Shown: positions 7,599-17,600, counted from the first letter of the stretch. The stretch is 64,000 nt of DNA from Herbidospora sakaeratensis (GCF_001570525.1 NZ_BBXC01000007.1:1248679-1312678), one strand, 5' to 3'. Program-made: numbers and translations. Notes: generated from the letters alone by a model not told the origin.

Positions 7599-8672
7599 TT
7601 GTTCGGGATTGTTCGGCCCTGCAAGCACAACCTGTGCGGCGGCCTGTTCGCCGAGTGGACGGCCCACCTGTGCGGCCTCTGCGTGGCACTCCGCGACGAG
7701 CACGGCCACGCCGCGCGGCTCGTCACCAACTACGACGGCCTGCTGGTCTCGGTGCTGACCGAGGCCCAGTCGAAGGAGACCCGGCACCGCCGCGCCGCCC
7801 CCTGCGCCCTGCGCGGGTTCAAGGGCGCCGACATCAGCGAGGCCGAGGGGGTCCGGCTGGCCGCCGCCGTGTCGCTGATCCTCGCGGCCGGCAAGCTCGC
7901 GGACCACGTCGAGGACGGCGACGGCCCGTTCGCCCGCCGGTTCGTCGCCGCGGGCGGCACCCGGCTGGCCGAGCGGTGGGCGCGGGCGGGCACGGCCACC
8001 GCCGGGGCGCTGGCGTTCGATCCGGGGCCGCTGCTGGCGGCCGTACAGGAACAGACCCGGGTGGAACGGCTGCCGGGCGGCTCCCTGCTCCAGCTGACGG
8101 CCCCGACGGAGGACGCCGTCGCGGCGGCGTTCGGGCACACGGCGGTGCTGGCCGGGAAACCCGGCAACCGGGAGACGCTGGAGGAGATGGGCCGCTACTT
8201 CGGGCGGCTGGCCCACCTGCTCGACGCCGTCGAGGACCTCGACCGCGACCGCGCGCAGGGCGCCTACAACCCGCTCGCCGCCTCCGGCACCGACCTGGCG
8301 ACCGCGCGGCGGCACTGCGACGACGCGGTCGACGGCCTCCGGCTGGCGGTCGCCGACCTCGACCTCGAACGGCGCGGCCTGGTCAGGGCGCTGCTCGTCA
8401 AGGAGACGGGCCGCGCCGTCGGGCGCACCTTCGCCGAGGCGGAGGCCCCCCGCAAGGACCCCCGCCTCAAGCCCGACCCCGGCGGCCTGACCTCGTTGTT
8501 GTGCACGTCGGCCGCCTGCTGCACCTGCGGGCTCTACCGCCCGCCGTGGGACGAGGAGCGGTACAACTCATGCACCGAACGGTGCGATTGCAGCGGCTGC
8601 GACGCGTGCTCCAACTGCTGTAACGGGTGCTCGGGCTGCTGCGAGTGTTGTGACTGCTCCTGCGACTGCTAG
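7599..8672 (+). CDS. DUF5685 family protein with cysteine-crowded C terminus
   Basis: The 357-residue protein begins MFGIVRPCKH, the start I recall for DUF5685 proteins of actinomycetes. It starts at TTG 7599, with GGGAAGG eight bases upstream. The body is helical and contains NYDGLLVSVL, LADHVEDGDGPFA and HLLDAVEDLDRDRAQGAYNP; their Asp-rich helices recall the all-alpha isoprenoid-synthase fold, though this is only a resemblance. The last 60 residues hold 19 cysteines in CC, CxC and CxxC spacings, and N-terminal HLCGLC adds more, suggesting metal binding. No signal peptide. Function unknown. Confidence 0.8.
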   Translation: MFGIVRPCKHNLCGGLFAEWTAHLCGLCVALRDEHGHAARLVTNYDGLLVSVLTEAQSKETRHRRAAPCALRGFKGADISEAEGVRLAAAVSLILAAGKLADHVEDGDGPFARRFVAAGGTRLAERWARAGTATAGALAFDPGPLLAAVQEQTRVERLPGGSLLQLTAPTEDAVAAAFGHTAVLAGKPGNRETLEEMGRYFGRLAHLLDAVEDLDRDRAQGAYNPLAASGTDLATARRHCDDAVDGLRLAVADLDLERRGLVRALLVKETGRAVGRTFAEAEAPRKDPRLKPDPGGLTSLLCTSAACCTCGLYRPPWDEERYNSCTERCDCSGCDACSNCCNGCSGCCECCDCSCDC

Positions 8673-9010
8673 CACTTCGGGGCGACGGCGTCGACCTTGG
8701 CGCCGAAGTCGCGGTCGTCGTACACCTTGCGGAAGTCGCCGCCGCGCACGACGCGGGTCTCCTTCTTCGACGGCACTTCGATCCAGTTGACGAAGCACCC
8801 GTCGGAGGTGGCCCGGAAGGAGCCCACGTTGTCGTGCAGCGCCGGCGGCACGTCGACGTAGCCGTCGCCCGGGTTCCAGCACCACGACGAGCCTTTGTAT
8901 TCGCGGCCGCTGAACATGCAGATGTCGCCGGGCGTCGCCTGGGCGGCGGGCGCCGCGGCGGTCAGGGAGGCGAAGGCGAGCAGGCCGGCGAGGGTGGCGA
9001 TACGGATCAT
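8669..9010 (-). CDS. Secreted peptidase inhibitor family I36-like protein
   Basis: The precursor of about 113 residues has a Sec signal peptide (MIRIATLAGLLAFASLTAAA, cleavage near AQA-TP). The mature part, with GDICMFSGREYKGSSWCWN, DNVGSFRATSDGC and a C-terminal KC, matches the small disulfide-containing beta-gamma-crystallin-like proteins related to the Streptomyces metalloproteinase inhibitor (I36). It would act outside the cell, perhaps against metallopeptidases. An alternative in-frame ATG lies at 9022. It is downstream of, and on the same strand as, the M14 peptidase gene but separated by a strong terminator. Its last 4 nt overlap the end of the convergent DUF5685 gene. Confidence 0.7.
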   Translation of the reverse strand: MIRIATLAGLLAFASLTAAAPAAQATPGDICMFSGREYKGSSWCWNPGDGYVDVPPALHDNVGSFRATSDGCFVNWIEVPSKKETRVVRGGDFRKVYDDRDFGAKVDAVAPKC

Positions 9011-9074
9011 GCTGCCGACCATAACCCCGGGTGATCGGGTGGATCCCGTAGGCGACGTACCGGAAAAGGGAAAA

Positions 9075-9102
9075 GCCCGGCCGGGGTGGCACCCGGCCGG
9101 GC
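9075..9102 (-). terminator. Intrinsic terminator of the M14 peptidase gene
   Basis: GCCCGGCCGGG, a 6-base loop and CCCGGCCGGGC form a perfect 11-bp stem 16 nt after the peptidase stop codon. Read on the minus strand the hairpin is followed by CTTTTCCCTTTTCC, a U-rich tail, so it should end transcription of the peptidase gene. Confidence 0.8.
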
Positions 9103-9117
9103 CTCTTCTCACACGGG

Positions 9118-11913
9118 TCAGCCGACGACCGAGCGGAGCGGGATGCCCGTCGCGTTCAGCTCGTTGACCAGGTCACGCAGGAAGGGGTGCTCGTGGATGT
9201 CGAGGCCCTCCGGGTTCGGGATCGTCAGGTAGGACGACCCGGCCGCGCTGGCGACCGTCGCGGTGCCGGTGTACTTCGCGACCACGGCCTGGGTGCGGGC
9301 GAGGTCGGCGTCGGCCACCTGGATCTGGAACGGACGCCACTCGCCGCCGATCAGCGGGGTCTCCTCCGCCGGGGCGGCGGGGGCGGCGGCCCGGGCCGAG
9401 GCGCGCTTCTGGGCGGCCGGCGTGGCGGCGCCCTCCGGCATCAGCAGGGCGTTGGCGACCAGGTGGATGCCGTTCTCGTTGTACGCCCGGAACAGCGGGT
9501 TGTACGCGAACAGCACCGCGTGCCCGGCCCCGGTCGGCTCGTTGGTCAGCGCCACCGAGCCCTTGAGGGCGTCGGCGCCGTTGGTGGTGCCGTTCACCCA
9601 CCAGGAGCCGTCGGTCGGGTAGGTCAGGACGTTGGTCCCGGTGGTCGACGGGTTGAGGATCGGGTCGCCGTTGTTGAACTGGAAGTCCTCGGCCGGGCGG
9701 CCCAGGGCGACGGCGTCCGACGTCGCGGTGTCGACCCGGAAGTGCGAGCCGATGACCTGGTAGCCGGTCGGCTTGGTCTTCTCGGTGGTGCTGGTCAGGC
9801 CGGCCGCGCGGGCCACGCGGGTGCCCTGGTTGCGCAGGCCGATGTACGTGCCGCCGTTGGCCACCCACGCCTTGAGGTTGGCCTGGCCCTGGGCGGTCAG
9901 GCCGCCGGTGGCGTTGCTGCCGTCGGGCATCAGCAGGACGCCGCGCTCGGTGAAGGCGGCGGTGTTGTTGTTGACGTCGGCGGTGGTGACCGGCTTGAGG
10001 GTCAGGCCCCACTTGGCGCCCAGGACGAAGCGGGCCTCGCCGTAGGAGCCGGAGGTGGTGCTGACGCCGGTGCCGTTGTAGAGGCCGACGTCGGGGGTCT
10101 TCAGGAGCGTGCCCGAGGGGGCCGCGCCGCTGCCAATGACGGTCACGCCGAGGGAGGTGGCGAGCGCGTCGAGGTCGTTGCGGCCGATCTCGCCGGGCGA
10201 GAAGGAGACGACGCCGGTGGAGAGGTCGCGCTGGAGCGCGACGCCCTGGCCGAGGAGCTTGAAGGTCAGCTCCGAGGCGGCGGCGGAGTCGAGCGGGTAG
10301 GAGAAGGAGCCCTTCTTCGACGCGCCCTGGGCGACGCCGCCCTCCATCCTGCGGACCAGCTGGGCCTGCGGCGACACGACGTCACCGCTGTAGACCGTGT
10401 CGACGCCCGCCAGGAGCGGGTTGCTCCAGGAGGAGACGTCGTAGAAGTACGGGAACGGCACGTACGGGTCCTCGCCGAGCGTCGCCTGGATCCAGTGCTT
10501 CTGCGGCTGGGCCATCGGGATGTAGTACGAGCCCTCCGGGATCACCTTGTCCGTCTCGGACCGGCCGCCGAAGATCTTGGCGTTGGGCACCGTGAGCGGC
10601 TTGGTGAGGCGGTAGACCTCGACGTCCATCTGACGCAGGCGCTCGACCAGCTTGCGCACGTCGCCGAGCTGACGGTCGTTCAGCAGGAAGTACGAGCGGA
10701 TCTTGACGTCCGGAACGGGGAACTGAACGGTGTTGGTCGGCTGCACGACCTCGTTCGGCTCCAGCACGCCCTGCTCGCCCTCGGCGAGCGCGGTCTTCCA
10801 GATGTCCCAGTAGCTGCCGAGGATCTCGTGCTTGTTGGCGGCGGCCCAGCCCGTGGTGGCCCACTGGGTGTTGAACTGCTGCTGCACGCGGTCGGGGACG
10901 GCCGAGGAGGAGCCCTTCTCGAACGTCATGCCCGCGGCGCCGAACCCGGTGGCCGGGACGGTGTCGCCGTAGCCCATGTAGAACATGTCGTACGTGGCGT
11001 AGTTGAAGTAGCACTCGACGGTCACCGAGCCGCCGCACGCGCCGTTGAAGCCGAAGCCGGCCTTGTTGGCCTCGCCGATGCGGTTGATCCAGTCGACCGG
11101 CTGGTCGGCGATCTCGTGGTGGATCGGGTCGGCGTTCGGCGGGAAGAAGTACTGCCGCCCGCCCATCTCGTGGGCGTCGATGAAGACCTGCGGCGGGTAC
11201 TTCCGCAGCAGCTCCAGCTTGGCGTCGGTCTCCTTCTGGGTGCGCGCGAACCAGTCGCGGTTCAGGTCGAAGCCGTACTCGTTCTGCCGGCGGCTGGCGT
11301 CGCGGCCGTCGGGGTTCTGCGTCGGCACGATGATCGTGAGCAGGTTGTCGTTGCGGTTCTTGACGTCGCACGACAAGCCCGACGCGAGCTCGTAGAGCGT
11401 CTGCAGCGAGGCGTCGGCGCCGCTCTTCTCGCCGCCGTGCACGTTGCCGGCCACGTAGACGATCGCGGGCACGTCCTGCGCGATCTTGGCGGCCTTGGCG
11501 TCGGTCTGGGTGCGCGGGTCCCGCAGCGACACGATGTCGTCCGCGATCTTCTTCAGCCGCGCGTCGGTGACGTTGGCCGCGTTCGACACGATCGCGTAGG
11601 GCATCTCGGTGCCCAGGACGCTGTCGGTCATGACGCCCAGCCGCACGCGGTCGGAGGCGGCCCCGACGGCGTGGGTGTAGTCGATCAGCTCCTGGCTGGT
11701 CAGGATCCGGGTCTGGCCCGTGCCCAGCGGGAAGCCGAAGAACTGCTGGGGGCTCGGGACCGACGCGATGTGGGCGGGGTCGGTGGAGCAGTCGGCCGCG
11801 GCCGACTGCGCCGAGGCGGTCGGCGTCAGGGTGAGGCCGGCCGCCACCAGCGTCGCGGCGCCCAGTGCCGCGACGTAGGGGGATTTTCTGCGCATGATCG
11901 CGCGAAACCGCAT
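9118..11913 (-). CDS. Secreted M14 family zinc carboxypeptidase with GATase1-like C-terminal region
   Basis: The 931-residue precursor carries a signal peptide ending near ASAQS. The M14 domain (about 70-400) has the zinc motif NVHGGEKSG (H159, E162), the third ligand H247 in FIDAHEMGG, and probable catalytic E331 in GMTFEKGSS. It therefore looks like an active extracellular metallocarboxypeptidase. Later, VLLMPDGSNATGGLTAQG and LKAWVANGGTYIGLRN resemble a glutamine-amidotransferase/ThuA-like flavodoxin fold often appended in these long actinomycete peptidases. GGAGG lies five bases before ATG 11913. It is monocistronic, with its own terminator. Confidence 0.9.
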   Translation of the reverse strand: MRFRAIMRRKSPYVAALGAATLVAAGLTLTPTASAQSAAADCSTDPAHIASVPSPQQFFGFPLGTGQTRILTSQELIDYTHAVGAASDRVRLGVMTDSVLGTEMPYAIVSNAANVTDARLKKIADDIVSLRDPRTQTDAKAAKIAQDVPAIVYVAGNVHGGEKSGADASLQTLYELASGLSCDVKNRNDNLLTIIVPTQNPDGRDASRRQNEYGFDLNRDWFARTQKETDAKLELLRKYPPQVFIDAHEMGGRQYFFPPNADPIHHEIADQPVDWINRIGEANKAGFGFNGACGGSVTVECYFNYATYDMFYMGYGDTVPATGFGAAGMTFEKGSSSAVPDRVQQQFNTQWATTGWAAANKHEILGSYWDIWKTALAEGEQGVLEPNEVVQPTNTVQFPVPDVKIRSYFLLNDRQLGDVRKLVERLRQMDVEVYRLTKPLTVPNAKIFGGRSETDKVIPEGSYYIPMAQPQKHWIQATLGEDPYVPFPYFYDVSSWSNPLLAGVDTVYSGDVVSPQAQLVRRMEGGVAQGASKKGSFSYPLDSAAASELTFKLLGQGVALQRDLSTGVVSFSPGEIGRNDLDALATSLGVTVIGSGAAPSGTLLKTPDVGLYNGTGVSTTSGSYGEARFVLGAKWGLTLKPVTTADVNNNTAAFTERGVLLMPDGSNATGGLTAQGQANLKAWVANGGTYIGLRNQGTRVARAAGLTSTTEKTKPTGYQVIGSHFRVDTATSDAVALGRPAEDFQFNNGDPILNPSTTGTNVLTYPTDGSWWVNGTTNGADALKGSVALTNEPTGAGHAVLFAYNPLFRAYNENGIHLVANALLMPEGAATPAAQKRASARAAAPAAPAEETPLIGGEWRPFQIQVADADLARTQAVVAKYTGTATVASAAGSSYLTIPNPEGLDIHEHPFLRDLVNELNATGIPLRSVVG

Positions 11914-12201
11914 GTCGCCTCCAGGGCGGAGGGGACGGGGGTGCTCGGGAGAGGGAACCCGTCCGAGGGAGTACGAAAGCCACTGCGGACGGTAATGGAA
12001 CGGTAAAAACAGGACAAGGGACAGGAAAACTCAACAAAACACTGTCAAAACCTGTGGTATCTCACATATTACCAGGTCACATAGGTCCCGCTGGTCCCTG
12101 ATGTCCCTTTATAACGCCCGATAACGACTGGGCCTCGTCTTCGCAACCTCGGGAACTGCGGTTTCCCGTCACGGCTCCACCCGACCGAGGCGGGCCACCC
12201 G

Positions 12202-12600
12202 TCAGGACCGGATCTGATCGGCCGGAGGGGCGGTCACGGTCGTGTCGTCCCAGTCGGAGTAGACGATCTCCGTGGCGGTCCTCGCGCTCAGCCGCTGCCG
12301 CACCGGCCGCCCCGGCGCCGTCTCCTCGTCTCCCATCCGCATGTACGCGACGCCGTCGGCCCGGATGAGCCGCCCGCGCAGGCCCCCGCCCAGATCGGCG
12401 AAGACATCCTGGTCGGGGCCCTCGGTGATCATGGTGGCGCGCGCGGTCCCGTTCGTCGCCGCCCGTTCGACGTCCGGGTGCGCCCGCAGGTACGCCTCCA
12501 CGTATGCGCCGATCTCGGCGGCGGTCTTCGTCTCCGGACCGCAACCCGCCACCAGCAGCGCCACCACGGCGATCACCACATATCTGGGCACGCCGGGCAT
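12202..12600 (-). CDS. Putative lipoprotein, unknown function
   Basis: The 132-residue precursor has a signal peptide with lipobox LVAGC (Cys20), so it should be anchored on the outer face of the membrane. The mature part contains AEIGAYVEAYLRAHPDVERAA and a beta-rich region with GGGLRGRLIRADGVAYMRMG. I do not recognise a family; the layout suggests a small beta-barrel or cystatin-like fold. It lies 44 nt downstream of the YdeI-like gene on the same strand. ATG 12600 fits the signal peptide; no strong ribosome-binding site is seen. Confidence 0.65.
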   Translation of the reverse strand: MPGVPRYVVIAVVALLVAGCGPETKTAAEIGAYVEAYLRAHPDVERAATNGTARATMITEGPDQDVFADLGGGLRGRLIRADGVAYMRMGDEETAPGRPVRQRLSARTATEIVYSDWDDTTVTAPPADQIRS

Positions 12601-12644
12601 GCTCGCACGGCCACGTGCAGAAACCTCCGCGCGTGACGTGGAGA

Positions 12645-13211
12645 TCACGTGCAGAAAGGTCGCGGGACGTCCGGCGTCCGCTCGCCCTGGAGGTCGTCGA
12701 GGGCCTTCTTCAGCCGGGCCGCCCGCGCCTCCGGGGTGCGGGCCTTGAGCAGCGGCAGCACCAGCAGGTAGCGGGCAGTGCGATCGAGCCCCTCGAAGGC
12801 CGCCCGTGTGGCGGGGTCGAGCGCCGCCTCCAGGTCGGCGGGCACCGCGAACTCGCTCTGGGCCGCGTAGGCGGCGTCCCAGCGGCCGTCGGCGCGGGCC
12901 CGTTCGACCTCCGCGAGCCCCGGCGGGCGCATCCGCCCCGCCTCGGTGAGGGCCTCGACGCGGCGGACGTTCACCCGCGACCACGGGCTGCCGCGCCGCC
13001 GCCGCGAGAACCGCTGCAGGTAGCTGTGCTCGTCGTGGCCCTTGCGCTGGCTGTCGATCCAGCCGTAGCAGAGCGCCACGTCGAGCGCCTGGCCGATGGT
13101 GATCGACTCCAGCGGCGCGCCCTTCTTGGCGATGCGCAACCACACGCCCTCACCGGCGTGGTTGGCCGACAACCAGGTCTCCCACGCCGCCGCGTCCGGG
13201 AAGTGCATCAT
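12645..13211 (-). CDS. YdeI/OmpD-associated family protein
   Basis: The 188-residue cytoplasmic protein has the family features WETWLSANHAGEGVWLRIAKK, ALDVALCYGWIDSQRKGHD and the RRRGSPWSRVN basic stretch, then a C-terminal LKKALDDLQ region. Members are widespread but functionally obscure; some are linked to cationic-peptide responses. ATG 13211 overlaps the stop of the VOC gene (ATGA), so the two are coupled. The chain ends in PRPFCT. Confidence 0.8.
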   Translation of the reverse strand: MMHFPDAAAWETWLSANHAGEGVWLRIAKKGAPLESITIGQALDVALCYGWIDSQRKGHDEHSYLQRFSRRRRGSPWSRVNVRRVEALTEAGRMRPPGLAEVERARADGRWDAAYAAQSEFAVPADLEAALDPATRAAFEGLDRTARYLLVLPLLKARTPEARAARLKKALDDLQGERTPDVPRPFCT

Positions 13212-13597
13212 CGGCCCAGCATCTCCAGGTAGTGGGGGTTGTACATGACGCCCAGCACGTTCCCGAACGGGTCGGCGACCGCGGCCGTCACGAAGCCCTC
13301 GCCGCGGTCGGTCAGCGGCAGGTGGGGCGTCGCGCCCAGCTTCAGCAGCCGGTCGAGCGCCTCCGCCACGTCGTCGACGTGCCAGTGGGCCACCGCGCCG
13401 CCGGGGCGGGCCGGGGCGCCGTCGGGGGCGTACCGGGAGTCGGCGACGCCCAGTTCCGCCAGGTGGTCGCCGATCCGGAACTCCACGTACCCCGGCACCT
13501 CGAAGTAAGGCGCGACGCCGAGCACCTCGGTGTACCACTCCTTGGCGGCCGTCAGATCGTCGGCCCAGAACGTGATGGTGGCGAGTCCGCGCAACAT
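13208..13597 (-). CDS. VOC family (glyoxalase/bleomycin resistance fold) protein
   Basis: The 129-residue protein has two beta-alpha-beta-beta-beta halves: ATITFWADDLTAAKEWYTEV and VAHWHVDDVAEALDRLLKLG, ending DPFGNVLGVMYNPHY. These are typical of VOC proteins; metal ligands are not conserved clearly enough to name a reaction. It is translationally coupled to the YdeI-like gene. It lies divergent from the WYL regulator across a 25-bp dyad, so that regulator probably controls the VOC-YdeI pair. Confidence 0.85.
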   Translation of the reverse strand: MLRGLATITFWADDLTAAKEWYTEVLGVAPYFEVPGYVEFRIGDHLAELGVADSRYAPDGAPARPGGAVAHWHVDDVAEALDRLLKLGATPHLPLTDRGEGFVTAAVADPFGNVLGVMYNPHYLEMLGR

Positions 13598-13636
13598 GGG
13601 TCACTCCCTTTCGTCTCTCCTCGCACAGTAGGCACG

Positions 13637-13661
13637 ATCGCGGAACGTACGGTTCCGCGAT
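13637..13661. promoter_or_regulatory. Perfect dyad between WYL regulator and VOC gene
   Basis: ATCGCGGAAC, GTACG and GTTCCGCGAT form 10-bp arms around a 5-base centre. The dyad ends 11 nt before the regulator's ATG (13673) and lies 39 nt from the VOC start. It is the obvious operator for the divergent pair. Confidence 0.7.
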
Positions 13662-13672
13662 TGACTGGCACC

Positions 13673-14605
13673 ATGCTGGAAACCTCCGTCAGGCTGCTCC
13701 GCCTGTTGTCCCTCCTCCAGTCGCGCCCCGACTGGGGCGGTCCCGAACTGGCCGCCCGGCTCGGTGTGACCGGCCGGACCGTCCGCAACGACGTCGAGCG
13801 CCTGCGGATCCTCGGGTACGAGATCCGCTCCACCCCGGGCGTGGCGGGCGGCTACCGGCTCGGCGCGGGCGCGGCCCTGCCGCCGCTGCTGCTCGACGAC
13901 GAGGAGGCGGTGGCCGTCGCCGTCAGCCTGCACGCCGCCGCCGGGGGCACCGTCACCGGCATCGAGGAGACCTCGTTGCGGGCGCTGACCAAACTCCAGC
14001 GCATGTTGCCCTCCCGGCTGCGCCACCGCATCGACGCCGTCGGGGTGGCCACGGTCTCCGTCGCCCGGCGCGGCCCGACCGTCGACGCCGCCACCCTCAC
14101 CCACATCGCCGCCGCCGTCCGCGACCGCGAACGCCTGCGCTTCGACTACCGGCTGCGCGACGGCACGCCGGGCGTGCGCGAGGTCGAGCCGCACCGGCTC
14201 GTCTACACCGGCCGCCGCTGGTACCTGCTGGCCTGGGACGTCGCCCGCGCCGACTGGCGCACCTTCCGCGTCGACCGGGTGCGGCCCCGGGCGCCCAACG
14301 GACCGCGCTTCACCCCGAGGGAACCCCCGGCCGACGCCGCCACCCAGGTCATGCGCGGCGTCGGCTCGGCCGCCTACCGGCACCCGGCCCGGGTGCGGCT
14401 GCACGCCCCGATGGAGCGGCTGACCGAACTGCTCACCCCGGCCGCCGGGGTGCTCACCGACGACGGCGTGCTGGAGACCGGCGGCGACTCGCTGGGCGAC
14501 CTGGCGGCCTTCCTCGGCAGTCTCGGCGTCGACTTCACCGTGCTCGACCCGCCCGAACTGAAGGATCACCTCCACCGATTGGCGGGGCGATATGCCCGGG
14601 CCTGA
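13673..14605 (+). CDS. WYL-domain (YafY-type) transcriptional regulator
   Basis: The 310-residue protein has an N-terminal DeoR-like HTH, with LAARLGVTGRTVRNDVERLR at about residues 23-42, then GYRLGAG and a WYL domain containing HRLVYTGRRWYLLAWDV and TFRVDRV. A C-terminal WCX-like segment follows. WYL proteins sense nucleic acid or small ligands and act as repressors or activators. It starts at ATG 13673, eleven bases after the dyad, and is divergent from VOC-YdeI. Close family members often pair with VOC proteins. Confidence 0.88.
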   Translation: MLETSVRLLRLLSLLQSRPDWGGPELAARLGVTGRTVRNDVERLRILGYEIRSTPGVAGGYRLGAGAALPPLLLDDEEAVAVAVSLHAAAGGTVTGIEETSLRALTKLQRMLPSRLRHRIDAVGVATVSVARRGPTVDAATLTHIAAAVRDRERLRFDYRLRDGTPGVREVEPHRLVYTGRRWYLLAWDVARADWRTFRVDRVRPRAPNGPRFTPREPPADAATQVMRGVGSAAYRHPARVRLHAPMERLTELLTPAAGVLTDDGVLETGGDSLGDLAAFLGSLGVDFTVLDPPELKDHLHRLAGRYARA

Positions 14606-14653
14606 CTACACTCGGCACCCGAGTCCGTGATGCCCAGACGGGAGCCGACCGAC

Positions 14654-17600
14654 GTGACCGGGCCAGCCCACCCCGACGGCCGAGGTCCCCTGCGCCTGCG
14701 GATCCTCGGCCCGCTCCGGCTGTGGCGCGACGGCGCCGAACTCGACGCCGGGCCCCGGCAGCAGGCGCAGCTGCTGGCCCTCCTGCTGGCCCGCGCGAAC
14801 CGCCCGGTCACCACCCGCGAGCTGATCGACCTCCTGTGGGGCGACGACGCCCCCGCCAGCGCCCTCAACATCATCCAGAAGTACGTCGGCGCGCTGCGGC
14901 GCCTGCTCGAACCCGCCCTCCCCGCCCGCGCGGCCGGCGCCTACCTGCACCGGCGCGTCGACGCCTACGTCTTCGAGGCCGGGCCCGGCACGCTCGACCT
15001 CCTCGACTTCCGCGACCACCTCGCCGCCGCCCGGACCGCATCGAAGGAGCACGCACCCGACACCGCGCTCGACCACTACGCGGCGGCGCTCGGCCTCTGG
15101 CACGGCCACGCGGGCGACGGCCTGGCCCTCGAACCGGCCGCCGCGCCCGTCCTGACCGCGCTCGACGACGAGTTCCACGCCGCCTGCGTGGCGGCGGCCG
15201 GCCTCGCCGTGGCGGCGCACCGGCCCGAGCGGGTGCTCCGGGCGCTGCGGCTGGCCGCGTCGATGGCGCCGTTCCACGAGCCCGTGCACGCCGCCCTCGT
15301 CACCACCCTGGGCGCGTCCGGACGGCAGGCCGAGGCGCTGTCGGCCTTCCACGCCATCCGCGACCGGCTCGCCGAGGAGCTCGGCATCGACCCCGGCCCG
15401 GCGCTGCGGGCCGCCCAGGAGAGCGTGCTGGCGCCTCACCCGGCGGCCCCCGCCGGGCCCCGGCCCGCGGCCGGGCTGGTCGGCCGGGCCGAGGAGCTCG
15501 CGGTGTTGCGGCGGGCCGTCGAGGCGGCGTTCACCGGCGGCAGCGGGCTCGGCGTCGTCGAGGGCGAACCGGGGGCCGGGAAGACGCGGCTGCTGGAGGA
15601 GACGGCCGCCGCCGCCGTCCGGCGCGGCGCGCTCGTCGTGCGGGCCTCCTGCCTGGAGGGCGACGGCACGCCGTCGATGTGGCCGTGGGAGCAGGCGCTC
15701 ACCGGGCTCCTCGACGCCCTGCCCGCCCCGGCGGGGGAGAAGTGGCGGGCGGGGGAGCTCGGCCGCGTCCTCGACGGCGGCGGCGACCAGGCCGGGCCGC
15801 CGGTCGCCGGGAGCCGGGCCCAGTTCCGGCTGTTCGAGCAGGCGGTCGGCGTCATCGGCCAGGCGGCCGCCGAACGGCCGGTGGTGCTGGTCATGGACGA
15901 CCTCCAGTGGATCGACCCGGCGTCGCTCCAGATGTTCGGCCACGTGGCGGGGCGGCTGCCCGCCGGGGCCGCGATCGTCTGCGCCCTGCGCGACCGCGCC
16001 CCCGCCCCCGGCGCCGCCCTGGCGCAGGCGCTGGCCGCCGCCGGTCGGCTGCCCGGCCACCACCGGATCAGGCTCGGCCCGCTCGGCCTGACCGACGTGG
16101 CCGAACTCGTCCGCCGCGAGACCGGCCGGCCGCCCGCCCCCGACGTCGCCCGCGACATCCACGCCCGCACCGAGGGCAACCCCTTCTTCGTCCGCGAACT
16201 GGCGCGGCTGCTCAGCGACCGGGGCGCGCTGGGCGTGCCGGCGACCGTGCGCGACGTGGTCCGCGACCGGATGGCCGGCCTCGACGACGACGCCCGCGAA
16301 CTGGTGCGCCTCGCGGCGGTCATCGGCCGCGACGTCGACCTCGGGCTGCTGGCCCGGGCCGCCGGGATCGGCGTCGCTGGCTGTCTCGAACGCCTCGAAC
16401 CGCTGCGCGCCCTCGGCCTGCTCGAATCCGACCCGCACGACCCGTTCGCGTGGCGGTTCGCGCACGACCTGGTCCGCGAGTCGGTCACCGAGACGACGGA
16501 ACACTGGCGGGGCGTCCGGCTGCACCTGCGCGTCGCCGACGCGCTGGAGCAGCACGGGGCCGACGACGAGTCCGTCATCGAGCGGCTCGCCTTCCACCTG
16601 TGGGCGGCGCGGGTGCTCGCCGACCCGGTCCGCGTCGTGGAGGCGCTGAAGCGCGCGGGCCGCCGTGCGGCCAACAAGCTCGCGTTCGCCGCCGCCGACC
16701 GCCACCTGGAGTCGGCCGCCGACCTCGCCCGCGGCGCCGGGCTCCCGGAGCTCGAACTGTCGGCCCTGTCGCTGCTGGCCATCGCCCCGCGCCGGCAGGC
16801 CGGGTTCGGCGGCACCACCTTCGACCTGCTGGAGCGCGCCGAGCTGCTGGCCCGCCGGCTCGGCCGCGAGGTCGAGGCGGCCGGGCTGCTGTTCGCCCGC
16901 CTCTTCGGGGCGTACACCTTCATGGAGTGGGACCGCGCCGCGCTGGTCCGCCGCCTCTACGAACAGGGGGAGGCGTCCGCCGATCCCGTCGTCCGCGTCT
17001 ACGGCCGCCAGGCGTGGGGCCTGCACCAGTGGGACGTCGGCGAGATCGGCGAGGCCTACCGGTTCTTCCGCGCCAACGACCCCGCCCTCCTGGAGGGGGT
17101 CGTCTCCGCGCACAGCGACACCCCGATCAGGCGCGACGTGTCGGGCGAGTGGCCCGGCTGGCTGGCCGTCGTGACGGCCATGCACGGCGACGTCGGCGCG
17201 GCGCTCGCCGCGATCGACCGGTGGAACGGCCCCGACGACTCCTACGCGGTCGCGACCTGGGTCTACTACGTCTCCATCATCGCGTCGATGGCCGGCGACG
17301 CCGACGGGGTGATCCGCGCCGTCGACCGGTGGATCGCCGTGGGCACCGGCCGCGCCGCCATCCAGCAGGAGCTCTACATCCGGCTGAACTGGTGCTGGGC
17401 CCGCGCCCTCACCGGCGACGACCCCGCCGGCGTCACCGAGGAGGCCGAACGGCTGATCGCCGGCTTCACGGAGCCCCCGCGCTGGGGCGTCGCCTACCAC
17501 CACGCCCTGATCGCCGAGATGTGGCTGGCCGTCGGCGACGCCGGCCGGGCGGCCGCCGCCCTCGGCCGGGCCGGCCACGCGCTGGAGACCTACGGCCAGC

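Noticed and set aside
9187-12006. 939-codon open frame on the plus strand
   Set aside because: It is antisense to the M14 peptidase, whose zinc motifs, signal peptide and terminator show the true strand.
12612-12657. Direct repeat CACGTGCAGAAA, 34 bp apart
   Set aside because: One copy lies in the end of the YdeI-like gene and the other just upstream of the lipoprotein start. With only two short copies it may be chance; no promoter function could be assigned.
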